Translations under genes and position numbers: made by a program
The notes under the pieces: model-generated
What the model was told of the DNA's origin: nothing
The model's database searches: none
Seen by the model: the letters and a program-made list of their open reading frames with translations, nothing else
Shown: piece by piece, positions 8,044 through 16,443 of the stretch
Layout of the letters: each line of letters begins with the position of its first letter
Numbering within the stretch: the first letter of the stretch is position 1
NCBI GenBank assembly: GCA_018434355.1
Contig: JAHDPL010000020.1
Span: forward strand, 1-64,000
Length of the DNA stretch: 64,000 nucleotides
Reading direction: 5' to 3'
From: Sporomusaceae bacterium
Lineage (GTDB): Bacteria; Bacillota; Negativicutes; UBA1444

Positions 8044-8835
8044 CTATTTCCAGGGAATCAAAAATCGTTCCAATCGTTCCAACACCCGGTTAAACAAAAG
8101 TCCCAACAAGGATAACACCAGCACGCCCACCATCAGCTTCGTCGTCAGCATCAGGTCGCCATAGTGCAGCACCATCGCGCCGATTCCTTCTTTGGCAGCG
8201 ATCATTTCTGCCGCAACCAAGAGCAATAGCGATGTGCCGGCAGCCAGTTTCAGCCCGGCAAAAATCACCGGCAACGCCGCCGGCAAAACAACTTTGCGAA
8301 TGATATTCAGCTGTGAAGTGCGATAGCTGACCGCCACCTTAATCAACAGCGGATCAACATTTTTCACACCGGAATAGGTGTTGATTACCACCGGGAAAAA
8401 CACGCCGAGGCTGATGATTGATATCTTCGATACCTCGCCGATGCCCAGCCAGAGGATGATCAGCGGCAACAGGGCAATCTTGGGCACCGGATACAATGAG
8501 TAAATCAAAGGATTTCCCACTGCTTCCGCTAGTTTGGAAAAGCCGGTCAATAGCCCGATAAGAATGCCGGCGATGCTGCCGACGAAAAAACCCCAGCCGA
8601 TCCGTTGCAAGCTGGCTTTCATATTGACGGCGATTTCGCCGCTCACCAGCATTTCCCAACCGGTCTGCAAAATCGATGTGGGCGCCGGCAGATACAGCTC
8701 CGAGACCAAGCCGCTCATACACAAAGCCTGCCACAGCAACAGTAACGTCAAAATCCCCGCCGGTCCAGCCCAGCGCGGTGCGCGCCGTTCCAGAAAAGCG
8801 AGGCGGAATTTCACTTCCCGTTCAAATGAAGCCAT
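8044..8835 (-). CDS. ABC transporter permease, nitrate/sulfonate/taurine type
   Basis: This 263-residue inner-membrane permease has about six helices and belongs to the SsuC/TauC/NrtB branch. The cytoplasmic EAA loop is visible near YRTSQLNIIRKVVLPAALPV. It begins three bases after the ATPase gene ends and is the last gene of a binding protein-ATPase-permease operon. Substrates of this branch include alkanesulfonates, taurine, nitrate, riboflavin and pyrimidine precursors; nothing here selects among them. Confidence 0.9.
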   Translation of the reverse strand: MASFEREVKFRLAFLERRAPRWAGPAGILTLLLLWQALCMSGLVSELYLPAPTSILQTGWEMLVSGEIAVNMKASLQRIGWGFFVGSIAGILIGLLTGFSKLAEAVGNPLIYSLYPVPKIALLPLIILWLGIGEVSKISIISLGVFFPVVINTYSGVKNVDPLLIKVAVSYRTSQLNIIRKVVLPAALPVIFAGLKLAAGTSLLLLVAAEMIAAKEGIGAMVLHYGDLMLTTKLMVGVLVLSLLGLLFNRVLERLERFLIPWK

Positions 8836-8838
8836 CTG

Positions 8839-9615
8839 CTACACCTCCCTGAGCGCCTCTTCCGCATCTTTGCGGATGAGGTTCCAGATAAGGTCGCAGT
8901 AGCCGTTGAAGCGGGCGATATGTTCAGCGCCGTCACGTCCACGGCGCGGCATGTCGATTGGAATGATCCGGTTGATCCGACCGGGGCGGCGTGAAAGCAC
9001 AACGACCCGGTCGGCCAGATACACGGCTTCCTGGATATTGTGCGTCACATAGAGCGTGCTGAGCCGATGTTGTTCCCATATTCGCAGCAGTTCTTCCTGC
9101 ATCAGGGTCCGCGTCTGTGCGTCCAGCGCCGAAAATGGTTCGTCCATCAGCAGCAGGTCCGGTTGAATGGCCAGAGTGCGAGCGATGCCGGCCCGTTGGC
9201 GCATGCCGCCGGAAAGTTGATGCGGGTAGGAGTTTTCGAAGCCGCTCAGACCAACAAGTTCGATGTGTCGATCAATCCGTTGCTGTTTCTGTTCTGGCGG
9301 CAACGACGATTCTTCCAGGCCAAAACCGATGTTTTCCTCAACCGTCCGCCAAGGGAACAGGCCGACCTCTTGAAACACCATACCAACCGATGGATCGCGG
9401 TCTTCCGCCAGCCCTTCGACAAAGATCCGGCCAGATGACGGCGCCAGCAAACCGCCGACCATATTCAGCAGCGTCGATTTGCCGCAACCACTTGGCCCAA
9501 CTAAGACGACAAACTCTTCTTCTTCAATGCAAAGGCAGATATCTTCCAGCGCGGTGACCGGACTACCGTCCGGCCCCGCATATTGTTTCCCCACATGGTC
9601 GATGACAATCCTCAT
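8839..9615 (-). CDS. ABC transporter ATP-binding protein, nitrate/sulfonate type
   Basis: This 258-residue ATPase has Walker A GPSGCGKST, signature LSGGMRQRAGIARTL, Walker B LLLMDEPFSALD and a switch histidine in LYVTHNIQEA. These are the standard features of the SsuB/TauB/NrtD family. It overlaps the upstream binding-protein gene by four bases, so translation is probably coupled. It powers the permease encoded immediately downstream. Confidence 0.92.
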   Translation of the reverse strand: MRIVIDHVGKQYAGPDGSPVTALEDICLCIEEEEFVVLVGPSGCGKSTLLNMVGGLLAPSSGRIFVEGLAEDRDPSVGMVFQEVGLFPWRTVEENIGFGLEESSLPPEQKQQRIDRHIELVGLSGFENSYPHQLSGGMRQRAGIARTLAIQPDLLLMDEPFSALDAQTRTLMQEELLRIWEQHRLSTLYVTHNIQEAVYLADRVVVLSRRPGRINRIIPIDMPRRGRDGAEHIARFNGYCDLIWNLIRKDAEEALREV

Positions 9616-10691
9616 TTGGCGGCGCCAACCTTCTGCAGCGCCTCCTCCCAGAGTTTGCCGTCGACAACCTGGTCCGCAGCGATTTTCTTCTCAATCATCT
9701 TGTGGTTGAAATACCAGTCGATTTGGGTTTGAATATCACTGGCCAGCAACTTGCCGTCCCTGTCCATGTACGGCAGTCCCAGTTTGATGTCCGCCGCCGG
9801 TGCGCCGGTATATTTGGCGATAATGCCGACAACTTCGTCATAGTTGGCGCCTGGCGCCAACTTGCCGTCCTTCTTGACCAACGTCGCATCGTAATAGTAG
9901 CGGCAGGATTTGATGTAGGCCGCCAGGAACCGCACGGCGGCATCGCGGTTTTTACTGAACTCCGGTGAAAAGAAAATCGCCGAAGTCTGATAATCGATTG
10001 CATCGCCGACCTGGATCACCACCTTGCCATGACCGGCTTTTTCCATCTTGGTGATATTCGGTTCGTTCAGAATGACTGCATCGACCTGTTTTCCCTGCAA
10101 GGCCGCCATGACCGAACTGAGTTTGCCCAGTGGCACGACTTCCACGTCGCTCAGTTTCAATCCCTTGGTTTCCAGCAGCCGACCCAGCATATAATGGAAG
10201 GTGGAGCCGGTTTGGGTAATCCCAACCCGTTTCCCCTTAAGATCTTCGATTTTCTTAGCACCGCCATCCCACAAATCGCTGCGCATCAGCAGCGCTGAAG
10301 ATGAATAGCCTTTCTGTTCGCGTCCCTTATCAGCGACTATCGCCAACTTTTGCCCACCGGACACCATGTTGAACAAACTGGCGGTAATGCCTGTCGCGCC
10401 TACCTGCACTTTATTGGAAGCCGTCGCCACCGCAATCGGGTGGGCCGCATCAAACCACTGCGGCTCGATTTCAATCCCCTGCTCTTTGAAATAGCCTTTT
10501 TCCATGCCGATAAAAATTGGCGCCGTGCTGGTCAGTTTCAGAATGCCGACCGACACTTTCGCTGTCTTGACCGGAGCCGCCGACGCCGCAGGTTTGGCTG
10601 GTTCGGCTGCTTTTCCGCAGCCCAGCAGCAGACCCGTCAGAATAAAAATCGCCAAAACCCCCAGAATCAATCCCTGTCGTTGTTTTTTCAC
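9612..10691 (-). CDS. ABC transporter substrate-binding lipoprotein, SsuA/NMT1-like
   Basis: This 359-residue lipoprotein has a signal peptide ending in LLLGC and then an NMT1/SsuA-like periplasmic fold (VSVGILKLTSTAPIFIGMEKGYFKEQG is cut here by the limit: the key part is the GMEKGYFKEQGIEI segment). The ELPN-type motif for aliphatic sulfonates is not obvious, so the ligand may differ from sulfonates. It is first in the operon. A good promoter lies about 85-115 bases upstream. Confidence 0.88.
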   Translation of the reverse strand: MKKQRQGLILGVLAIFILTGLLLGCGKAAEPAKPAASAAPVKTAKVSVGILKLTSTAPIFIGMEKGYFKEQGIEIEPQWFDAAHPIAVATASNKVQVGATGITASLFNMVSGGQKLAIVADKGREQKGYSSSALLMRSDLWDGGAKKIEDLKGKRVGITQTGSTFHYMLGRLLETKGLKLSDVEVVPLGKLSSVMAALQGKQVDAVILNEPNITKMEKAGHGKVVIQVGDAIDYQTSAIFFSPEFSKNRDAAVRFLAAYIKSCRYYYDATLVKKDGKLAPGANYDEVVGIIAKYTGAPAADIKLGLPYMDRDGKLLASDIQTQIDWYFNHKMIEKKIAADQVVDGKLWEEALQKVGAAK

Positions 10692-10778
10692 GTCAATACT
10701 CCCTTTCTACCTTTCTACCCTTCAACTCTACAATAGAGTCCGTTCAGAAAAAACAGGCGCTTCGCCCATTTGAACCTG

Positions 10779-10807
10779 ATTATATTACAATCGCCGCTCT
10801 GCGGCAA
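10779..10807 (-). promoter_or_regulatory. Promoter of the SsuABC-like operon
   Basis: On the minus strand TTGCCG (10802-10807) and TATAAT (10779-10784) are separated by exactly 17 bases. A start near 10773 would leave an untranslated leader of roughly 80 nucleotides before the binding-protein gene. The spacer contains a short CCGC/GCGG dyad. Confidence 0.65.
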
Positions 10808-10964
10808 CAACATCCCGCTACTTACACGCACCACCGTCTATCTTTCAATACACTCTTCACCGATCCGTCTAAAATCATTAACAATATTTCTTCGCTAAAC
10901 GGCAGGATTCTGTCTACACAGGCCGAATTTTATGTTTAAGGTCCATTTTTCGGCATTTCCCGCA

Positions 10965-10981
10965 TTGGCATGATTATTGCA
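10965..10981 (+). promoter_or_regulatory. Sigma-54 (-24/-12) promoter of the soluble transducer gene
   Basis: TTGGCATGATTATTGCA matches the RpoN consensus TTGGCAYG-N4-TTGCA at every conserved position, with GG and GC elements at the obligatory spacing. The rest of this 369-base intergenic region (10692-11060) holds only the divergent promoter for the ABC operon and AT-rich sequence. The start site would be near 10993, about 68 bases before the ATG. Confidence 0.8.
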
Positions 10982-11060
10982 TTTAGTATATAGATTAGGT
11001 AATGTTGCGTTGATTGTCTATCCATTTTTGGCAATTTACAATTAGGGAGGAGAAGGATTC

Positions 11061-11903
11061 ATGTCCGATGTCAATCCTGTTCTGGAAAAGTTTTTGCATG
11101 TGATGCCACTACTAGGCGCCATGTTCTCAGCCGATATCGGCATAGCCGTGACCGACCGGGAAAAATATCTGCTATACAAGCCTGGTCGTCAGCTGGACCT
11201 GAAAATCAGCGCCGGCACGCCACTCAAGCAAGGCACGGCAATTGTGCGAGCGATGAACGAAAACCGCCGGGTATCTGTTCGCGGCGACAAAGCCACCTTC
11301 GGCCTGCCCTATATCGCTACCGCGATGCCGATTCATGACGACAACGGCACAGTTGTCGGCGGTGCGGTCATCATCGAATCGGTCGACCAACAGGACCGGT
11401 TGAAAGAAATGGCGGAAAAATTGGCCGACAGCACCAGCACGCTGGCCAGCACTTCACAGGAGATCTCGGCCCAGACCGAAGAAATCAGCGCCGTAAGCCG
11501 CGCGATGTCGCTGGCAGCCAGCCAGTCGCAAAACCGATTAAAGGAAACCGACCAGGTCGTCGGGCTTATTAAGGCGATTGCCGGTCAAACCAATATGCTC
11601 GGCCTGAACGCGGCCATCGAAGCGGCCCGTGTCGGCGAACAAGGTCGCGGTTTCGGCGTCGTCGCCGAGGAAATCCGCAAACTGGCAGCCTCGACCGGTG
11701 AATCGATCAAGCAGATCGAGGCGACGCTGCGGGCGATTCGCGAGGACAGCGGCAAAAACTATGAACAGGCCTGCCGGATTGACGAAGTAATGCCTCAGAT
11801 CGCCCAGGCGATCACCCAGGTTGCCGGCACGGTGCAGGATGTCAACGAAATGGCGCGGAATCTGAACCAGATGGCGGAAGACCTGACCAAAGACCAGGGG
11901 TAG
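11061..11903 (+). CDS. Soluble methyl-accepting chemotaxis-type transducer
   Basis: This 280-residue cytoplasmic signal transducer has no membrane helix. About 125 N-terminal residues form a compact sensory domain (with a [12 protein letters not shown] strand pair). The C-terminal half is helical and carries the conserved chemoreceptor tip [20 protein letters not shown] followed by [15 protein letters not shown], which contacts CheA/CheW. The signalling hairpin is short. An AGGGAGGAGAAGG site precedes the ATG. A sigma-54 promoter drives it, and no che genes are nearby. It is paralogous to the gene at 38693. The 3' end overlaps the convergent glycosyltransferase gene by 62 bases. Confidence 0.88.
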   Translation: MSDVNPVLEKFLHVMPLLGAMFSADIGIAVTDREKYLLYKPGRQLDLKISAGTPLKQGTAIVRAMNENRRVSVRGDKATFGLPYIATAMPIHDDNGTVVGGAVIIESVDQQDRLKEMAEKLADSTSTLASTSQEISAQTEEISAVSRAMSLAASQSQNRLKETDQVVGLIKAIAGQTNMLGLNAAIEAARVGEQGRGFGVVAEEIRKLAASTGESIKQIEATLRAIREDSGKNYEQACRIDEVMPQIAQAITQVAGTVQDVNEMARNLNQMAEDLTKDQG

Positions 11904-13296
11904 GCCGGTAATCGCGGCAGCGGTAAACCTGCAAACTCCGTTCGATATAGCGCCCCGTATAGATTAATGGCGGCAATGGAATGACTTCGACAAAGAGTTG
12001 TTCCAGCGCCGCTTTTTGTTCTGCATAACCGAAAAACAACGCATCTTCACCAGGGTTGACCGGCAACTTGCGCCGCCAGTAGTCATACTGCGAGAGCCGT
12101 GACGGCGTCAGCACCGTAACGGCAGGTTGACCCGGCAGATAGTACGCCGCCAACGAGGCCAGTTTGTAATCGGCGGCAATCACTCTTTCGCCGGCGACAA
12201 GATAACCGCCGGCTGTTTCGAACATCTCATCATAGCCAAGCAGCTGTCGTTTCATCACCAGTTTCGTCGGCAGGAAATCAAACGCCTCGGGCAATTTGAG
12301 CAACAATACCAATATGATGCCGAGTGCGACGCCAGCTCTGTATAGCTGACGGTACCTTTGCTGGTCCAACCAGCGGGCCAGCAGTATGATGCCGGACACA
12401 TGGGCCGGTGCGGCCCAGTTTCCTTCCGCCCGTTTGAACAGAGCGGCGTAGGCGAAGAAAACCAAAACAGTCAGGCAGGGCCACAGCAGGAATGTCTGCT
12501 TTTCATCACGGAGCATCGTCGGCAAATGTCGCCCGATTAAATAAAGTAGAAGCAAAAAAAACAGCGGCCCGAGGGCAACAGCCTGAACGCCGAGATACTC
12601 GAAGAATGTTGCCGCTTGAAGCGATCTCGGGCCGGCAAATCCGTGGTCCAGTTGAAACCGGAACGACACCCAGTCCTGGCCGGCATTCCAGAGGATGACC
12701 GGCAAGAATACAACTAGCGCCAAACCGACCGCGAGAAGCAACTCGCGCCACAACAACTTTCGCCGCAAAGATGAGCAAAGCGCAAATCCTAATAGTGCGG
12801 GAAACAGCAGAACGGCTGTGTATTTTGACAACAGTGCGAACCCGGCCGCCAGGCCGGCAAAGTAATACCAGCGGCAACGTTGTTCAAAAAAAGCCCGGTA
12901 TGCATAGAACAAGGTCAGCGCCCAGCCGAGAATCAGCGGCGCATCAGGCGTCGCCAAGGTAAATCCCATCTGCGCCAGCGGCGAGAGTAAAAATATCAAT
13001 AGTGCTTTGTCGGCAATAGCCGAAGTATACATTAATGCAGCCAGTCGCCAGATCGTCAGGCCGGTCAGCGCGGCGCAGCCAAGCGGAACCATGCGGATCA
13101 GCCATTCCGCATCGCCCAGCAACCTAGTCACACCGATCAACCAGGCAATCATCGGCGGATGGTCAAAATAAGAAAGCTGCGGCTGTTTGGACCAAACCCA
13201 ATAATAGGCTTCGTCAAAATGCAGCGGCAGCGTCATGTTGTAAAATAGGTTGAATGCGATGACCAAGGCAAAGAAGACGGCAACCGACCGCCTCAT
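11842..13296 (-). CDS. GT39/ArnT-like membrane glycosyltransferase
   Basis: This 484-residue protein has about ten to twelve helices and belongs to the PMT/ArnT-like (GT39, PF13231) family, which transfers sugars from polyprenyl-phosphate donors on the periplasmic side. The first loop contains [14 protein letters not shown] with the catalytic Asp-Glu pair, followed by [14 protein letters not shown] chose the ATG overlapping the upstream GT2 stop by four bases; an in-frame ATG at 13329 would overlap by 37. It ends a gtrA-GT2-GT39 operon that probably decorates a cell-envelope glycolipid such as lipid A or LPS. The last 20 codons lie opposite the 3' end of the transducer gene. Confidence 0.85.
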   Translation of the reverse strand: MRRSVAVFFALVIAFNLFYNMTLPLHFDEAYYWVWSKQPQLSYFDHPPMIAWLIGVTRLLGDAEWLIRMVPLGCAALTGLTIWRLAALMYTSAIADKALLIFLLSPLAQMGFTLATPDAPLILGWALTLFYAYRAFFEQRCRWYYFAGLAAGFALLSKYTAVLLFPALLGFALCSSLRRKLLWRELLLAVGLALVVFLPVILWNAGQDWVSFRFQLDHGFAGPRSLQAATFFEYLGVQAVALGPLFFLLLLYLIGRHLPTMLRDEKQTFLLWPCLTVLVFFAYAALFKRAEGNWAAPAHVSGIILLARWLDQQRYRQLYRAGVALGIILVLLLKLPEAFDFLPTKLVMKRQLLGYDEMFETAGGYLVAGERVIAADYKLASLAAYYLPGQPAVTVLTPSRLSQYDYWRRKLPVNPGEDALFFGYAEQKAALEQLFVEVIPLPPLIYTGRYIERSLQVYRCRDYRPTPGLWSGLPPSGSDSAPFR

Positions 13297-14018
13297 GCCG
13301 AAATGCTGGAATCCATTCGAAGCTTCCATACCATCAGAACTGCTTCTAGGAATATTTTACGCGACATCTTCGATTTGCCGGCTGTGCGATCCTCAAACAC
13401 AATCGGCGTTTCGCAAATACGAAATCCCTTGCACCGGGCCCGATACGTCATTTCGATCTGAAACGAATAACCGTTGGACTTGACGGAATCCAGGTCGATC
13501 GCTTCCAGCACCTGCCGCCGGAAACATTTGAAACCGCCGGTCAGATCTCGCAGGGAGAGACCAAGGATTGTGCGGGCGTAAAGGCTGCCGCCACGACTGA
13601 TGAATTTGCGCAATAAGCCCCAGTTTTTCACGCCGCCGCCTGGCACATAACGACTGCCGAGCACTAGGTCATTCTTTTCAATCGCAGCCAAGAAAGCTGG
13701 CAGATATTTCGGGTCATGCGAAAAGTCGGCATCCATTTCAAAAATGTAATCGTAATCGCGAGCCAGCGCCCATTTGAAACCGGCGATATAGGCTGTTCCG
13801 AGCCCCAGTTTTCCGGCGCGTTTCAACAAAAATAACCGGCCCGGATAGCTGGTATGCATCAACCGCTCTACGATTTCATAAGTCCGGTCCGGTGAATTGT
13901 CGTCAACAATCAGGACATGCGCCGCCGGATCGGTCCGACTGATCAAGTCCAACAGTTTCTCAATGTTGTCACTTTCATTATATGTGGGGATAATGATCAG
14001 GTGTCCTGCCACAGTCAC
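13293..14018 (-). CDS. Polyprenol-phosphate sugar synthase (GT2, DPM1-like)
   Basis: This 241-residue family 2 glycosyltransferase has the dolichol-phosphate mannose synthase pattern IIPTYNESDNIEKLLDLI, the LIVDDNSPDRTYEIV nucleotide-binding segment and EMDADFSHDPKYLP containing the DxD metal site. No C-terminal membrane domain follows, which fits a separate GtrA partner. It charges polyprenyl-phosphate with a sugar that the downstream GT39 enzyme would use. It overlaps both neighbours by four bases. Confidence 0.92.
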   Translation of the reverse strand: MTVAGHLIIIPTYNESDNIEKLLDLISRTDPAAHVLIVDDNSPDRTYEIVERLMHTSYPGRLFLLKRAGKLGLGTAYIAGFKWALARDYDYIFEMDADFSHDPKYLPAFLAAIEKNDLVLGSRYVPGGGVKNWGLLRKFISRGGSLYARTILGLSLRDLTGGFKCFRRQVLEAIDLDSVKSNGYSFQIEMTYRARCKGFRICETPIVFEDRTAGKSKMSRKIFLEAVLMVWKLRMDSSISA

Positions 14019-14428
14019 GCTTCCCTTCCATTCATATCATCCGAGTCGGCAGCTTTTTCGCCGAAAGTGAACCGCGAGTTCATCAGAAAATTCAAGATGC
14101 TGACGAGTCCGATCGACACCAATTGCGCCAACGTCTTATCCATGCTCAGGGTTTCGACAAACAGTCGCAGCAATAGCAGATTGACTCCCAGGTTGAGCAC
14201 GCTGACAGCCAAAAAGCGGAAATATTTGTTGCGGCGGCTGCGGAAAGCAGCCTGTCCTTTGAAAGTCCAGCGGAAATTCCAGTAAAAATTATTGGTCACC
14301 GCGAACAAAAAAGAGATAACCGCCGCTATCAGGTAGTAAAGACCGCTGTTCACAGCGATCGCATAAACTGCCATATTGACTAGTGTTCCTGACAATCCGA
14401 CGACTGAAAACTTGATAAACCGCTTCAC
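14015..14428 (-). CDS. GtrA-family membrane protein (polyprenyl-P-sugar flippase-like)
   Basis: This 137-residue protein has four predicted helices. FSVVGLSGTLVNMAVYAI at the start and FWNFRWTFKG-type aromatic/basic motifs in the middle are typical of GtrA (PF04138), proposed to flip undecaprenyl-phosphate-linked sugars. It is the first gene of the operon with GT2 and GT39 enzymes, overlapping the GT2 gene by four bases. Confidence 0.88.
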   Translation of the reverse strand: MKRFIKFSVVGLSGTLVNMAVYAIAVNSGLYYLIAAVISFLFAVTNNFYWNFRWTFKGQAAFRSRRNKYFRFLAVSVLNLGVNLLLLRLFVETLSMDKTLAQLVSIGLVSILNFLMNSRFTFGEKAADSDDMNGREA

Positions 14429-14528
14429 CCAAAAATACCCTGCCTTGCACTACTTCAAAAATTCCTTTTCAATTATAACACAGCAGTCCAACACAAACCA
14501 AAAATGCGGAGAAATCGGCGGCAATTCA

Positions 14529-14557
14529 TTGATAACATTTCTCCACCGCAGTATAAT
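14529..14557 (+). promoter_or_regulatory. Promoter of TM1266-aspA-hydF operon
   Basis: TTGATA (14529-14534) is followed after 17 bases by a perfect TATAAT (14552-14557). A start near 14564 gives a leader of about 170 nucleotides. Confidence 0.75.
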
Positions 14558-14563
14558 GACAGC

Positions 14564-14709
14564 ATAGGCAACTAATGAAATAATGAACTGGTAAAAAACC
14601 TGCGGAACAGGGTACTTGCCTGACGCCAAGGGATGATCAAACTGATGCAGCCGCTTTGTGTCAAGCTGTTCATCCGCTCTGTGCGTCCGGCGCAGAGTTT
14701 TATTTTTTT
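14564..14709 (+). promoter_or_regulatory. Structured 5' leader with intrinsic terminator
   Basis: The leader contains several helices: CCTG/CAGG around 14602-14616, CTTG/CAAG near 14625, and a longer arm pairing GGATGA with TCATCC that encloses CAGC/GCTG. It ends in a terminator (14677-14684 with 14690-14697, loop GTCCG, then a T-rich tract to 14709) only 26 bases before the first gene. This arrangement implies attenuation or riboswitch control. I do not recognise it as any riboswitch class I can recall. Confidence 0.55.
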
Positions 14710-14735
14710 CCTAAATATTTTTCGGGAGGTCACTC

Positions 14736-14990
14736 ATGAACCAGCGTCTCGGTTTCATCGGCATCGTGATCGAAGACCCGGCTAAAGCGCCGGAAATCAA
14801 CAATATCCTTAGCCGGCACGGCCAGATCATCGCCGGTCGGATGGGAATCCCCCGCATTCATCACAACGAAGCCGGCATCTCGGTGATTACGTTGATTGTC
14901 CAGGGCACTACCGATGAACTCGGCGCGCTCACCGGCCAGCTCGGCAAGGTCGGCGGCGTACAGGTGCGTTCGGCATTGAGCAGCAAATAA
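14736..14990 (+). CDS. TM1266-family putative iron-only hydrogenase system regulator
   Basis: This 84-residue ACT/NikR-C-like small protein matches the TM_1266 family, often annotated as iron-only hydrogenase system regulator because it co-occurs with hydEFG. RLGFIGIVIEDPAKAPEINN and the HNEAGISVITLIVQGT strand are characteristic. It has no DNA-binding domain, so a direct regulatory role is unproven. CGGGAGG precedes the ATG. It leads an operon with aspA (22-base gap) and hydF. Confidence 0.85.
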   Translation: MNQRLGFIGIVIEDPAKAPEINNILSRHGQIIAGRMGIPRIHHNEAGISVITLIVQGTTDELGALTGQLGKVGGVQVRSALSSK

Positions 14991-15012
14991 GATGGATTGG
15001 CAGGAGGCAACT

Positions 15013-16443
15013 ATGTACCGTACGGAAACCGACTTTCTCGGCGAAAAATCAGTCCCCGCTGCTGCCTATTACGGGATCCACACCGTCCGTGCGCTAGAAA
15101 ATTTCGCGGTGTCCCGGCAAACCGTCCACCCCGAGCTGATTCGCGCTATCGCCACCGTCAAGCAGGCAGCGGCGGAAACGAATATGCATCTGGGCCTGCT
15201 CGATTCCCGGGTCGGTTCCGCGATATTCCAGGCCGCCGGCGAAATAGCCGAAGGCCGTTTTGCCGATCAGTTCCCTCTGGATGCATTACAGGGTGGCGCC
15301 GGAACCTCAACCAACATGAATGTCAATGAAGTCATCGCCAACCGCGCCTGCGAACTGCTCGGCAGCTCCAAAGGCGACTACGCCGTGGTGCATCCGCTGG
15401 ATCAGGTCAATCTATCCCAATCCACCAACGATGTCTATCCCACCGCCTTGCGGGTTGCCGCCATCCGTTTGTTGCAGGGCCTGGCCGAAGCCTGCGCCCA
15501 GTTGCAGGGTGCGCTGCAAAAAAAAGAAGCCGAATTCGCCGGCGTGCTGAAACTGGGCCGCACCGAGATGCAAGATGCCGTGCCGGTCACACTGGGCCAG
15601 GAGTTTGCCGCCTGGGCCGAGGCGATCGCCCGCGACCGCTGGCGACTCTACAAAGTCGAAGAACGGCTGCGCGAGGTGAATCTCGGCGGCACTGCCGTCG
15701 GCACCGGTCTTAACGCCGAACGAAAATATGTATTTGGCGTTGTCGAACGCCTGCGTTCGCTGACCGGCATCGGTCTGGCCCGCGATGAAAACATGATCGA
15801 CACGACCCAGAATGCGGACGTGTTTGTCGAAGTATCCGGACTGCTTAAGGCCTGCGCTACCACATTGATCAAAATCAGCAATGACCTGCGGATCTTATCC
15901 TCAGGGCCGCGCGGCGGTTTCGGCGAGATCCGCCTGCCCGACCTGCAGGCCGGCTCTTCGATCATGCCCGGCAAAGTCAACCCTGTCATGCCGGAACTGC
16001 TGGCCCAGGTCGCCTACCAGACCATCGCCCGCGACTTGGCGATTACGCTGGCGGCACAAGGCGGCCAGCTCGAGCTGAACGCTTTCCTGCCTCTCGTCGC
16101 CGCCAACCTGTTGCCGGCGATGGAAGAGCTGACCGGCGCGATGAAACTTTTTGCCGAGCGCTGCGTTAGCGGCATCGAAGCCAATAGCGAACGTTGCCGG
16201 TTCCACCTGGAAAACAGCGTCGCTCTCGTCACGGCGCTGGCGCCGCTGATTGGTTACGACCGGGCGGCGAGCCTCGCCAAGCAGGCGCTGCAGACCGATT
16301 CGTCCGTTAAAAAATCGTTGCTTGATTCCGGCCTGTTTACGGCTGAAGAACTCGACACTCTGCTGCGACCGGAAGCCCTGACCCGGCCGGGGATGGTAAA
16401 GCGACCGACAGCAGCCAAACCGAAGGAGGCCGCCCATGAATGA
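15013..16443 (+). CDS. aspA: Aspartate ammonia-lyase
   Basis: This 476-residue member of the fumarase/aspartase superfamily converts aspartate to fumarate plus ammonia. Conserved regions include GGAGTSTNMNVNEVIANRA, QSTNDVYPTALRVAA and the signature GSSIMPGKVNP with the catalytic mobile loop. The chosen ATG follows GGCAGGAGG, whereas an in-frame ATG at 14992 lacks a site and touches the upstream stop. It overlaps hydF by eight bases. Location between TM1266 and hydF is recurrent in Firmicutes hydrogenase-maturation clusters, possibly because HydF/HydG chemistry and fumarate/ammonia metabolism are co-regulated. Fumarase is the alternative but AspA context is strong. Confidence 0.9.
   Translation: MYRTETDFLGEKSVPAAAYYGIHTVRALENFAVSRQTVHPELIRAIATVKQAAAETNMHLGLLDSRVGSAIFQAAGEIAEGRFADQFPLDALQGGAGTSTNMNVNEVIANRACELLGSSKGDYAVVHPLDQVNLSQSTNDVYPTALRVAAIRLLQGLAEACAQLQGALQKKEAEFAGVLKLGRTEMQDAVPVTLGQEFAAWAEAIARDRWRLYKVEERLREVNLGGTAVGTGLNAERKYVFGVVERLRSLTGIGLARDENMIDTTQNADVFVEVSGLLKACATTLIKISNDLRILSSGPRGGFGEIRLPDLQAGSSIMPGKVNPVMPELLAQVAYQTIARDLAITLAAQGGQLELNAFLPLVAANLLPAMEELTGAMKLFAERCVSGIEANSERCRFHLENSVALVTALAPLIGYDRAASLAKQALQTDSSVKKSLLDSGLFTAEELDTLLRPEALTRPGMVKRPTAAKPKEAAHE

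Noticed and set aside
11842-11903. Frameshift or stop-loss as the cause of the convergent overlap
   Set aside because: Both frames are open and continuous with their domains; nothing in the sequence shows a disrupted reading frame, so it was kept as a genuine overlap.
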